DNA of 64,000 nt from CAZPMT01 sp964587655 (lineage in GTDB: Bacteria > Hydrogenedentota > Hydrogenedentia > Hydrogenedentales > SLHB01), in assembly GCA_964587655.1 (NCBI GenBank), contig CAZPMT010000011.1, forward strand, positions 20,867 through 84,866, in the 5' to 3' direction. The notes under the pieces were generated by a model. That model did no database searches. It saw nothing but the letters and a program-made list of their open reading frames with translations, and was not told where the DNA came from. Below, piece by piece: positions 50,843-58,969 of this stretch. The translations under genes and the position numbers were made by a program. Within the stretch, counting starts at the first letter, position 1; the number at the start of each line of letters is the position of its first letter.

Positions 50843-52216
50843 TTACTGGGATCCCTTCGCGCCAAGCACGATCCGCACGGTCGAGAACAGAATCCGGAGA
50901 TCCGTCAAGAACGAGAGGTTGCTGATGTAAATGAGATCGTATCGAAGACGGTCTTCGGGATTGGTGGTGTAGGATCCCAGCACGTGCGAGAGGCTCGTGA
51001 GGCCGGGGCGCACCGCGAGGCGCCCGTCGAACAGGGGCCAAGCCTTACAGAATTCCTTGTGGAAATGGGGGCGTTCGGGCCTGGGCCCGATGAGACTCAT
51101 ATCGCCCTTGAGGATATTCCACAACTGGGGGACTTCATCGATGCGATGCCTGCGAATGAAGCGTCCCACCGGCGTTACTCGTGCATCATCCGCGCCCGCG
51201 AACACCGGGCCGGTCCGGGCTTCGGCATCCGCGATCATAGATCGGAACTTATACAACTTGAAAAGGCGTCCGCCCTTTCCCATCCGCTCCTGGGTATAGA
51301 ATGCTCCGCCGCGCGAGGTGGCGGCAATAGCGATACCGATGACGACGCAGACCGGCAGCGCGGCAATCAGGCCCAAGGCTGCGACCACGATGTCGATCAG
51401 ACGTTTGACGTAAACATACGGCGTGCGACTGGCGCTCGTGGCCAGCTCGATGAGGGGAATCCCGGCCACGGCGTGGACGCTCCCATACCGAAACAGCCGT
51501 GTGTCGTGCAGGCTCGGGTAGAGGAAGATGCGCCGGCAATGCCCCTCGCAGTGCGACAGCAGGCCAGGCAGCGCCTCTCGGCTCTCACTTCCCAGCGCGA
51601 TGATCGCTTCTTCGTTTCCATGATCGCTTCGATCCGCGATCGCCTCGATCGTCACGTACTCGGCATCCACCAGGCCGCCTTCGCTCGCTGCAAGCGCCGC
51701 GGCGATCCGTTTCCCGTCCGCCGCGTCGCCGAAAACGTAGAAGAAACGCCGTAGCGATGCGAATCGGGACACAAGGCCCGCGGCGTAGAAACGCCAGATA
51801 CCCAGGAACAAAGCCGCCATGGCCAGTCCGAGCAGGAGTTCGCGTCGGGAGATCGCGCGCAGGTCCCCGGACAGAAGGGACACGAGCCCCATCTCCATAA
51901 GCCCGGCGAACAGGAGGCCCGCCCATGAGTAGTAAACCGCGTCGAATGGGTCTTTGATGCGGGACAATTCGTACGCGCCGGCAAACAGAGCCCCGACCGC
52001 GAAAAACCCGACGCACACCAATCGGTCAAACTGGAGCCGCCACAGGTCGACGTACATCAGCGTGGGCAGACGCGTAAGGGTGGCAAGGTTCAGTGCGGTC
52101 CAGAAGAGAAGCGCTTCCGTCAGGAAGCAGAGCAGAATGAAAAGTCCTTCCTCACGCGCGCGGAAGCCTTGCGCGCGCGATGCGTTCACGTCAACGTGTG
52201 AATCCTGGCCAATCAC
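50843..52216 (-). CDS. Exopolysaccharide polyprenyl-phosphate sugar transferase
   Basis: The 457-residue protein has several N-terminal helices. A C-terminal bacterial sugar transferase domain follows (about 265-455: YVKRLIDIVVAALGLIAALP, KLYKFRSMIADAEA, RRHRIDEVPQLWNILKGDM, SLIGPRPERPHFH). It should transfer a sugar-1-phosphate to undecaprenyl phosphate, the first membrane step of exopolysaccharide synthesis. The start is GTG at 52216. Wzz lies upstream and a TPR protein downstream. Confidence 0.85.
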   Translation of the reverse strand: MIGQDSHVDVNASRAQGFRAREEGLFILLCFLTEALLFWTALNLATLTRLPTLMYVDLWRLQFDRLVCVGFFAVGALFAGAYELSRIKDPFDAVYYSWAGLLFAGLMEMGLVSLLSGDLRAISRRELLLGLAMAALFLGIWRFYAAGLVSRFASLRRFFYVFGDAADGKRIAAALAASEGGLVDAEYVTIEAIADRSDHGNEEAIIALGSESREALPGLLSHCEGHCRRIFLYPSLHDTRLFRYGSVHAVAGIPLIELATSASRTPYVYVKRLIDIVVAALGLIAALPVCVVIGIAIAATSRGGAFYTQERMGKGGRLFKLYKFRSMIADAEARTGPVFAGADDARVTPVGRFIRRHRIDEVPQLWNILKGDMSLIGPRPERPHFHKEFCKAWPLFDGRLAVRPGLTSLSHVLGSYTTNPEDRLRYDLIYISNLSFLTDLRILFSTVRIVLGAKGSQ

Positions 52217-52249
52217 ACTAGAAACCCCCGGTCCGCGTGGCTGACGTTC

Positions 52250-53602
52250 TTATCGTAGCGTCTCGACGCGATACCTCAGCACGGCGCCAAAACAAGCGAT
52301 CACAAAACCGAGGAACGCCGCCGTGAGCACAATGGGAGTGCGCAATGGCGCGACCTTCTTGTCCGGAACCACTGGGCTCGCCACGAGCTTCAGGTCGGCA
52401 AGGCGCTCCTGCTCCGATTCCGCAATCCGCGCCTGACGGAGGCGATCGGCAACGATGTCATACCCGCGGGAAAGCGCAAGTTCCTTTTGCTTCAGGACCT
52501 TGCTCAGGGCGCTATATTTGGCGGTATCCTCGCGCAAAGCGTCTTGCTCCTTCTTGATCTCGTCGATGCTCTGTCGCAGGGAACGCTCGCGCTCTTCGAG
52601 TCCTCCAAGAGTCGCCTGACGGCTGGCAAGCTCCTGCTGGAGGTACACGTACGTTTCATTTGGCGTTTCTTCGTAATAACCGGGCTTCTTCGTTTCCTCG
52701 GGATTGGCCTCCGAGGCAGCGGGCGGGTTGCTGAGCGCGTCCTTGAGAAACATGGCGGTGGTGGGCGGGGACTTCCACAGCATGGTGCTAGGCTTTTCCT
52801 TGGCGAGACTCGCGCTGAACTGTTCGACTTCCTTTCGAGCGGATTCCATGTCCGAGAATATGCGAGCGCGCTCGTCCTCGAGTCGCGTCAGCAGAATGGC
52901 CTTCTCGATGAGGCGCTGTCGCGCCGACACTTCCTCCCAAGCCGCTTCGACTTCCCGCTGCTGTGCATACACCTGATCGAGGTCGCTCTTGGTCTTTTCA
53001 TACTCATCGGAGAAGAAGCTGGTCATTCCTCCTCCGCGCGCCTTGTAGAAGGTGGACGCTTGCTCGACGGCGATGTCGGCCCAGGCCTGGGCGATGTCGC
53101 ACGCCATCTCGGGCGTCTCCGCCCGGGCCACGAGCCTGATCACCGGACTGTACTCCGTCTGATAGACCGTCTTCTCCTTGATGCTCGTCTCGACCTTCAG
53201 CATTTTGCCGAGCACGCTGAGCTTTGCAAGATCTTCGAGATCGTCCTCGGAGTATGTTCCCTTCGCGCGAAGCCGGTCCACGATCTTCAGCACGAGCGAA
53301 CCTTCCTTGAGCAGGGCCGCGTAATCCGTCGGGCTGAGCAGTTTCGGGAACATTCCGACAAGATCCTTCGAATTGATCCCGGCATCGGCGCCGCGCTCTT
53401 TGAACGGAGGCGGCAACAAGAGCAGCGTCGCCGCGGACTCGTAAGCCTTCGGCAGTGCGAGGGCGATCACCGTGGCCACGAGAACGCACGCCAAGGTCGC
53501 GACGATGACCATCTTCTTGTACGTCCAAAGCGCCGTGAAAACGTCGGCTATGACAAACGCCAGCGAATCGGTTTGCTTCGTCCCGCGAGTATCTGCCGGC
53601 AT
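52250..53602 (-). CDS. Wzz/Chain-length determinant-family polysaccharide co-polymerase
   Basis: The 450-residue protein has an N-terminal helix (VIVATLACVLVATVIALALP) and a C-terminal helix (VLTAAFLGFVIACFGAVL) with a long coiled-coil periplasmic part in between (about 200-390). The PxxP-like region before the last helix (VASPVVPDKKVAPL) is typical of Wzz. The ATG at 53602 follows GGAGGAACCT; an upstream extension is not conserved. It lacks a C-terminal tyrosine kinase domain. It likely sets chain length for the polymer started by the next gene. Confidence 0.8.
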   Translation of the reverse strand: MPADTRGTKQTDSLAFVIADVFTALWTYKKMVIVATLACVLVATVIALALPKAYESAATLLLLPPPFKERGADAGINSKDLVGMFPKLLSPTDYAALLKEGSLVLKIVDRLRAKGTYSEDDLEDLAKLSVLGKMLKVETSIKEKTVYQTEYSPVIRLVARAETPEMACDIAQAWADIAVEQASTFYKARGGGMTSFFSDEYEKTKSDLDQVYAQQREVEAAWEEVSARQRLIEKAILLTRLEDERARIFSDMESARKEVEQFSASLAKEKPSTMLWKSPPTTAMFLKDALSNPPAASEANPEETKKPGYYEETPNETYVYLQQELASRQATLGGLEERERSLRQSIDEIKKEQDALREDTAKYSALSKVLKQKELALSRGYDIVADRLRQARIAESEQERLADLKLVASPVVPDKKVAPLRTPIVLTAAFLGFVIACFGAVLRYRVETLR

Positions 53603-53762
53603 AGGTTCCTCCGCCCTCTCAATAGCGGTCGCGAGCGCCTGGCCCGCGATGCGCCATGGCGCCGCCATTATCGCAACGGATCGGCGCGTTATCAAACTGC
53701 GCGGGCGGCCCCTTCCATGATTCACATGTAAGAGCAAGCCGAACGGCATTCGGCATTCGTGC

Positions 53763-53861
53763 GGCTCCGTGGCCGCGGCATCCTCGCCGCGTTTTCGTCA
53801 AGAACCGCCTGATGCGAGGTGTGTCCGCCGAAACGCGGCGAGGACGCCGCGGCCACGGAGC
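53763..53861. repeat. 31-base-arm palindromic repeat, copy 2
   Basis: Arms 53763-53794 and 53830-53861 are inverted with one mismatch around a loop (AAGAACCGC..GGTGTGT) that matches copy 1 at 32677-32773 in the same orientation. Confidence 0.9.
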
Positions 53862-53926
53862 CAATCGGCGCGAGTTCTCCGGTGCGGTCTCAAATCTTAC
53901 GTGCGACTTTGGCTCCTTCCGCAACG

Positions 53927-53956
53927 TTCGTTCTCCCCGGAGAAAAGGGCTATAAT
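53927..53956 (+). promoter_or_regulatory. Promoter of penicillin-acylase-like gene, leaderless
   Basis: TTCGTT and TATAAT are spaced by 18 bases; the ATG comes 8 bases after the -10 box. There is no ribosome site, so the transcript is probably leaderless. Confidence 0.65.
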
Positions 53957-53964
53957 TCGGCCGT

Positions 53965-56900
53965 ATGTTCTTGGGTGTAAAGATCAGGTTTACCGGCCGG
54001 GGCTTTGTCCTCGTTGCGATCCTGTGCGTGCTCTCCGCCGCATCGGGACCGGTTGCGGCCCAGGATGAGGCCGCGTCTCCGTGGGAACGCGCGGCGTTGT
54101 ATCGGGATGAATGGGGCACGCCGCACGTCTATGCGGAGGATCCGCGCTCGCTGGCCTTCGTTTTCGGCTACGCGCAGGCGGAAGATCATCTTGAGGCCAT
54201 GCTGGCGGCGTATCGCGTCGCGAACGGCCGTGCCGCAGAGGTGTTCGGCGAATCCTACGCGGATTCGGATGAGTTCTCGTTGAAGATGGGCCATGCCGCG
54301 CTTGCCCATGACGTCTACGAGAGTCTCGATCCGCTCACGCGGGACCTCTGTGAAGGTTTCGCGATGGGCGTCAACGCGTGGCTCGTCGAACATGCCGACC
54401 AGGCGCCCCCGTGGGCCGACGGGGCCAAGCCGCAGGACATACTCGCGTTGCTGCATTGTTTCCTGATGAGCATGGCGCCCTTCGATCTGCCGGAAGTGTA
54501 TCACCGCGCCCCCGCGTCCGTGTCCGGGAACGCATGGGCCGTCGCGCCTTCCCGTTCCGATTCCGGCGAGACCTTCCTTGTCATCAACCCGCATACGAAC
54601 TACAGCAGCCCTTTCCAGTGGTACGAGGCGCACCTGGTGTGCCAGGACATCAACGTCGCGGGTGCGACGCTGTTCGGGCTGCCGGTGATTCTGCAGGGGC
54701 ATAATGAAGTCCTGGGCTGGGCGCTGACGCCGAATCAGCCCGATTTCGCCGACGTCTATCTCGAGCCGAGTCCTGCCACGAAACCGCGCCCGAAATTCCT
54801 CAATGCGCGGCGTGTGCTCGAGGAAGACAAGCTCATCGAAATATACCTTCTCGCGAACATGCGGCCATATTATGTTCTGACGCCGGAAGGCCCCGTCGAG
54901 CGTTCGACGCCGTGCGTGGACACGCCCCGTGGGCCGCTCATCGGCATTCACAACGGCCATCTCTGCATGTATCTCGTCGGAGGTTACCGCGACTTCGGTA
55001 CAATCGCGCAATTGGTGGAGATGGCGCGGGCGCGCGACCTTGGTTCGTTCCAATCGGCGCTTGGCATGCATCAGTTGCCTTGTTTCAACGTGGTGTACGC
55101 CGACCGGGAAGGCAACATATCGTACGTCTACAACACAAAGGTCGGAAACAAGCTGACCGCGGTCTTGCCTCCGCAGCCGGATAAGGGCAAGGACGGGAAG
55201 AACGAAGAGGAGGACCCCTCGGAAGGCCCGCCGCCCGCGCCGCCGCGCTTCATCGATTGGACGATCCCCGTTCCCGCGGACGATCCCTATTGCGCGTGGG
55301 GCGACATCATCCCTCCCGGCGCATTGCCCGCCGCGACCAATCCGGCGTCGGGCTACGTTCAAGCGTGCGGTTCGCCTCCGTGGCTTGCCACTGATGGCGC
55401 GAATATGCGGCCGGACCAGTTCCCCGCCTGGTTCTCACATGACCCCGACACGTTTCGCGCGCAACGTGTGCGGCGGTTGCTTGGCACGGGCAAGCGGTCG
55501 TTCCGCGATTGCCAGTCGATGCTCTACGACGTGGTGGCCCCCTTTGCCATCGACGCCGTTCCGCGCCTCCTCGAGACAGCGAAGCAACGCGCCGATTTCG
55601 TGGACAATGCGCATCCGGACCTGCCGGCCGGACTCGATGCCCTGAGGACCTGGAACTTCCTGGCCGACACGAACAGCCCTGGTATGACGTTCTTTCATGC
55701 ATGGTGGACGGCGCTCAGCAGCCGGAATATCGAGACGTATCCGTCGAAGGAAGCGCTCATGTCCGCGCTGAAAGTGAACGACGCCGAGATTCAGGACCTT
55801 TCGTTGGAGGCCGCCACGGAGGCCGCACGCATGATGCGCAACGAATTCGACTCCCTGTCGGTGCCGTGGGGCGACGTCCATACCGTCATGCGAGGCGATC
55901 GCGAGACGCCCTTGTGCGGCGCGACGTCGGGCGAGCCGGTGTTTGTCGCCTCGGACGAAGTTTTCGAGCGCCGCAAGTGGCGCGTGACCTACGGGTACGG
56001 ATTCGCCATGGCGGTATCCTTCGGAGAGAAACCGCGGGCGGTGAGCATGGTCCCGTTCGGCGCGTCCGAAGACCCGAAGTCGCCTCACTACGCCGATCAG
56101 CTTGACCTCATGGCGCAACGGAGGTTCAAAGTGGCGCGTTACGGGTTTGAGGACGTTCAGCGGAACGCCGCAAGCGCCCGCGGCCAAAGGCTGTACTTGC
56201 GTCCCAAGGGCATGGAGGCCCTTTTCACGCTGAGCGCGGCCGCGCCGATTGTTGCGCGTCTAACCACGGCCACGGAGGCGCCTGAGAAGCTGCCGGAAGA
56301 CCTGGTCCCTTTCACGTTGTTCGTAACGACGGAGAAGGTTCCGCGCAGCCGGCCTGCGAGCACGCATATCGACGTCTTCATACCGCCTGTCCTGTGCGCG
56401 AGCGAGGATCTCGACAAGCTGGCTGTGTATGCGTGCGATGCAACGCGCAAATGGGTCCGTCTCGACGCGCAGCAACTCGATCCGAATGCGCGCACGTTCC
56501 TCGCCGACGACAATCAAGGTTCGAGCACGTACGCCGTCCTGGGACCCTCGAAGTATCGCGCCACGCGCCTCGCCATCCCGGACGAGCACGAACCCGCAAC
56601 GCCTCAGACGAAGATACCCACACCGGGAACGAGATCGGGTGAGACGCCCGCGCAAGCGTCCGAAGGAGTCGAGGCGCCGGCCAACGCCATACTGGCGCCC
56701 ACCGATGCGAATCAGGTTTCCGAAGCACCCAGGAAATTCCGCGTCATGTGGGGCGTTCCGCCCAAACGAAAAGCGCAGCAGATCGTCGTACCCCGACCGG
56801 AAGATGCCTCAGCGGTCGAGCCGCCCGAGATGGACGTCGCACCGCTCCAGGATTCGCAAGCGATGCCGCGACGGAGCGACGATGAAAAAAGAAGAGCGCC

Positions 56901-57033
56901 GGTAGAGGAAGCATTGCAAGCGCCCCCAACCGCTCCAAACGTGAAACGAAATTTCTCCTTCGGAACGCCACCCGCCGATACCGAGCCGCGGACCTCGAAG
57001 CGCGATAAGAGAAGAACGACTAATGTCCCCTGA
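53965..57033 (+). CDS. Penicillin-acylase-family Ntn hydrolase
   Basis: The 1022-residue secreted protein has a signal peptide (FVLVAILCVLSAASGPVAAQ). The penicillin amidase fold begins at about 45: YRDEWGTPHVYAEDPRSLAFVFGYAQAEDHL for the alpha part, and ASVSGNAWAVAPS as the likely autocleavage junction. The nucleophile Ser is normally followed directly by Asn; here S187-G188-N189. Beta-part motifs HNEVLGWALTPNQPD and GNISYVYNTKVGN follow. A Pro/Ala-rich C-terminal tail of about 150 residues is extra. The family cleaves amides such as acyl-homoserine lactones and beta-lactam side chains; the substrate is not known. The ATG lies 8 bases after a TATAAT box without a ribosome site. Confidence 0.8.
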   Translation: MFLGVKIRFTGRGFVLVAILCVLSAASGPVAAQDEAASPWERAALYRDEWGTPHVYAEDPRSLAFVFGYAQAEDHLEAMLAAYRVANGRAAEVFGESYADSDEFSLKMGHAALAHDVYESLDPLTRDLCEGFAMGVNAWLVEHADQAPPWADGAKPQDILALLHCFLMSMAPFDLPEVYHRAPASVSGNAWAVAPSRSDSGETFLVINPHTNYSSPFQWYEAHLVCQDINVAGATLFGLPVILQGHNEVLGWALTPNQPDFADVYLEPSPATKPRPKFLNARRVLEEDKLIEIYLLANMRPYYVLTPEGPVERSTPCVDTPRGPLIGIHNGHLCMYLVGGYRDFGTIAQLVEMARARDLGSFQSALGMHQLPCFNVVYADREGNISYVYNTKVGNKLTAVLPPQPDKGKDGKNEEEDPSEGPPPAPPRFIDWTIPVPADDPYCAWGDIIPPGALPAATNPASGYVQACGSPPWLATDGANMRPDQFPAWFSHDPDTFRAQRVRRLLGTGKRSFRDCQSMLYDVVAPFAIDAVPRLLETAKQRADFVDNAHPDLPAGLDALRTWNFLADTNSPGMTFFHAWWTALSSRNIETYPSKEALMSALKVNDAEIQDLSLEAATEAARMMRNEFDSLSVPWGDVHTVMRGDRETPLCGATSGEPVFVASDEVFERRKWRVTYGYGFAMAVSFGEKPRAVSMVPFGASEDPKSPHYADQLDLMAQRRFKVARYGFEDVQRNAASARGQRLYLRPKGMEALFTLSAAAPIVARLTTATEAPEKLPEDLVPFTLFVTTEKVPRSRPASTHIDVFIPPVLCASEDLDKLAVYACDATRKWVRLDAQQLDPNARTFLADDNQGSSTYAVLGPSKYRATRLAIPDEHEPATPQTKIPTPGTRSGETPAQASEGVEAPANAILAPTDANQVSEAPRKFRVMWGVPPKRKAQQIVVPRPEDASAVEPPEMDVAPLQDSQAMPRRSDDEKRRAPVEEALQAPPTAPNVKRNFSFGTPPADTEPRTSKRDKRRTTNVP

Positions 57034-57129
57034 ACGAGGGGTCCATCTGATAGGTCCGGCGTATAGCGTGTAAGAGAAGGAGATGTGGGGATACTGAAGA
57101 TGATGGAGATCGCAGAGATGGAGAAACTG

Positions 57130-57348
57130 TCACGACGACCAGGTCATCTTCAGATCACGGCGCAGGGCGCGGCAGTCCTGAAGATACAGATTAATCAGCG
57201 TTTGGTAGGGTATGCCGTTTTCCTCGGACTTCTGCTTGAAGTACTCGATGACATCCGGGTCCAAACGGAGCGTGATCTGCTTCTTGAGCCTCCGGGCGTA
57301 TGGATTCCTGCGGGACTTCATTTTCGCTAGATCGTATTCGGCTTTCAT
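57130..57348 (-). CDS. brnA: BrnA-family antitoxin
   Basis: The 72-residue protein has the ribbon-helix-helix pattern KKQITLRLDPDVIEYFKQK and IPYQTLINLYLQDCRAL typical of BrnA partners of BrnT. The ATG lies one base past the brnT stop, and the GGAGGTG ribosome site lies in the brnT end. It should bind BrnT and repress the shared promoter. Confidence 0.8.
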   Translation of the reverse strand: MKAEYDLAKMKSRRNPYARRLKKQITLRLDPDVIEYFKQKSEENGIPYQTLINLYLQDCRALRRDLKMTWSS

Positions 57349-57349
57349 A

Positions 57350-57637
57350 TCAACACCTCCGATACTGCTCGGATTCAGACGGCGTCGCTTTCCGTGCGGA
57401 AACGATCCGGATGACTCCTTCCGCCCCGCGATAGCAATGACAGACCAGAAGCAGACGCAATCGGGAACTCAGGCCCAGGAGCAGGAAGCGGTCTTCCCAC
57501 TCCGAGTGCTCGTCGTCGTAGAACTCGACGGCGTGTTCATCATAGAATACCGACCGCGCCTCTTCGAAGGAGACGCCGTGCTTGTCCATGTTGGCCTGGG
57601 CCTTCTTTGGGTGCCAGGCGAAACGCGGTCCATTCAT
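57350..57637 (-). CDS. brnT: BrnT-family ribonuclease toxin
   Basis: The 95-residue protein matches BrnT: FAWHPKKAQANMDKHGVSFEEARSVF, a DDEHSEWEDRFLLLG segment and VIRIVSARKATPSESEQY. BrnT is an RNase-type toxin of type II systems. I chose the ATG at 57637 with a TTGACA-17-TACAAT promoter directly before it and no ribosome site; 20 extra codons upstream are not conserved. Confidence 0.85.
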   Translation of the reverse strand: MNGPRFAWHPKKAQANMDKHGVSFEEARSVFYDEHAVEFYDDEHSEWEDRFLLLGLSSRLRLLLVCHCYRGAEGVIRIVSARKATPSESEQYRRC

Positions 57638-57641
57638 AACT

Positions 57642-57672
57642 ACATTGTAGCTACACGAGGCGGGTCTGTCAA
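57642..57672 (-). promoter_or_regulatory. brnT promoter with CTACA/TGTAG operator
   Basis: TTGACA (57667-57672 minus) and TACAAT (57644-57649) are spaced by 17 bases, and the ATG lies 6 bases later, so the transcript is likely leaderless. An 11-base palindrome CTACATTGTAG covers the -10 box and is the candidate BrnA site. Confidence 0.75.
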
Positions 57673-57933
57673 GTTGCGCAAGGGTTCCTCTCCACAATGG
57701 GAAACAGGCGGCTTCCCCCGGTCTTTCCAGCCCGCACCTTCCCCTGTCAACACTTGCCAGACCCCCTCACGCAAGATGAGATCTATGCCCCCGTGCGATA
57801 TTCGCAAAGAAATGCATGCATCCGCGTTTCTCAGCGCCCTCGGCGGCTCTGCGTTGGGTTATAGCCTAGTCATCTTGGATAGAGATGGCGTATAGACAAA
57901 ATGCGTCCGCCCCACGGCAAGGTCCAACGAGTC

Positions 57934-58146
57934 CTACCGCGTGGACATTGCCCCGCGGAACGCCGGCGACGCGGCCTGCATCTTACCCACCGCCTCCCCG
58001 TCATACACGCGTTCCCCGCAGTCCGAACATTGGTGGTACGTGACTCCGGGCACCGTGTAGGTCTCGCCCTCAAACTCGTGAGATACCGGTCCCCGGACCT
58101 TCTTGATCTTCCCGCTCCCACAGGAAGGGCAATGGCTTATGTCCAT
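57934..58146 (-). CDS. YgiT/MqsA-type zinc-finger antitoxin
   Basis: The 70-residue protein has a Cys4 zinc finger (C6, C9, C40, C43) of the YgiT/MqsA N-terminal type, then YDGEAVGKMQ. The C-terminal HTH of full MqsA is absent, as in the short antitoxin form. An ATG with GGAGAAGACGAAC starts it 15 bases after the broken toxin stop, so the pair was one operon. Confidence 0.7.
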   Translation of the reverse strand: MDISHCPSCGSGKIKKVRGPVSHEFEGETYTVPGVTYHQCSDCGERVYDGEAVGKMQAASPAFRGAMSTR

Positions 58147-58160
58147 GTTCGTCTTCTCCG

Positions 58161-58472
58161 TTACGAAGCCCGTTTCGACGAAACCAGGAAGTAGTAGGTA
58201 TCGTGTCCGGCCTCCCTCACAAGCTTTCCTTTGGTGTAAATTGCCAATCCATCCAGGTTCGTGCTCTGAATAACATACAGCCGCTCCCGTGCATGTGTCC
58301 GAAACGGACTTCGTTACCGCAACGTCTTGTAGATCGCAACGGCGTTCAAAATCGATTCCACGACGTCCTGTTTCGTAATGCGGTCCGCATCCATCTCCAT
58401 GAAGGCCTTCTCGCTGAACGCGAAATGGCCCGCCAGCACCGCGCGCTTTATGCGCACCAGAACGTCCGTCAT
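58161..58472 (-). pseudogene. DUF4258-type toxin gene broken by an in-frame stop
   Basis: The reading frame begins at an ATG at 58472 behind GGAAAGAC. It encodes 52 codons, then a TAA at 58314-58316, and continues in the same frame for 50 codons to the natural end at 58161. The downstream half (RSPFRTHARERLYVIQSTNL, IYTKGKLVREAG, YYFLVSSKR) is the conserved toxin half of the DUF4258 partner of YgiT antitoxins. The stop falls where relatives have KLRS-R-SPFR, consistent with one base change (TCA to TAA). The toxin is therefore probably inactive. Confidence 0.75.
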
Positions 58473-58589
58473 TAAGTCTTTCCGTGCATCACGCTTCCAA
58501 ACGCGACGGGATCAAGGCATTCCTTCATGCGCCAACACCTCGTCCCGTGTTCCAAACTCAATTGTACCACAGCCCAATTCCAGGCTCAA

Positions 58590-58677
58590 CGAGTCATCCC
58601 GCGCGGGCGTCGCCACGAGATGGATGTGATTCGTCATCAGGCAGTATCCCAGCACCCGCACCCCGTACTTTCCCCTG
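58590..58677 (-). pseudogene. REP-associated tyrosine (HUH) transposase fragment
   Basis: About 29 codons read YGVRVLGYCLMTNHIHLVAT with the HxH metal motif and following PARDDSL typical of Y1 transposases. The rest of the gene is missing. It lies next to the broken toxin and the direct repeat at 58668-58696. Confidence 0.6.
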
Positions 58678-58696
58678 TCGACGCTTGCCAGACCCG
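58668..58696 (+). repeat. 28-base direct repeat with 57738-57766
   Basis: TTCCCCTGTCGACGCTTGCC matches TTCCCCTGTCAACACTTGCC at 57738-57766, both followed by AGACCC. The two copies bracket the zinc-finger antitoxin and the broken toxin. Confidence 0.6.
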
Positions 58697-58934
58697 TCGC
58701 GGCGACCCAGCTATGACTCGGGGCCAGCGTGGCTCGCTACGCGTTCACTGTATGAGACTCTCGCTCGTTACATCTTGCCGGCTTATCCCGGCGCTTCCCC
58801 TCAATTCACTCTGTTTACTATTCAAGCGACCTTACAATTCAAGACCTGACCCCATGCGGCATGCGGCATGCGGATGATTCCAAGCGCGACGGTCTGCGCC
58901 ACTTGGATTGCTCGGGGTTGAAGGCGGACGGACA

Positions 58935-58963
58935 TTGACGTACTGCCGGCGCGGGCGTACAAT
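58935..58963 (+). promoter_or_regulatory. nfeD operon promoter
   Basis: TTGACG and TACAAT are spaced by exactly 17 bases. The ATG at 58970 lies 6 bases after the -10 box, so a leaderless transcript could begin on it. Confidence 0.7.
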
Positions 58964-58969
58964 AGGCGC

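Larger units (their letters stand above)
53603..53964. other. Gene-free stretch with palindromic repeat and promoter
   Basis: Between the Wzz start and the acylase start the sequence holds the 53763-53861 palindromic repeat and the acylase promoter at 53927-53956. No coding signal is seen. Confidence 0.6.
58473..58969. other. Gene-free stretch with transposase fragment and promoter
   Basis: Besides the HUH transposase fragment, the direct repeat at 58668-58696 and the nfeD promoter at 58935-58963, no coding signal is seen. Confidence 0.5.

Noticed and set aside
48271..50925. 884-codon plus-strand ORF
   Set aside because: It is antisense to the aldehyde oxidoreductase gene, whose minus-strand frame has all family motifs.
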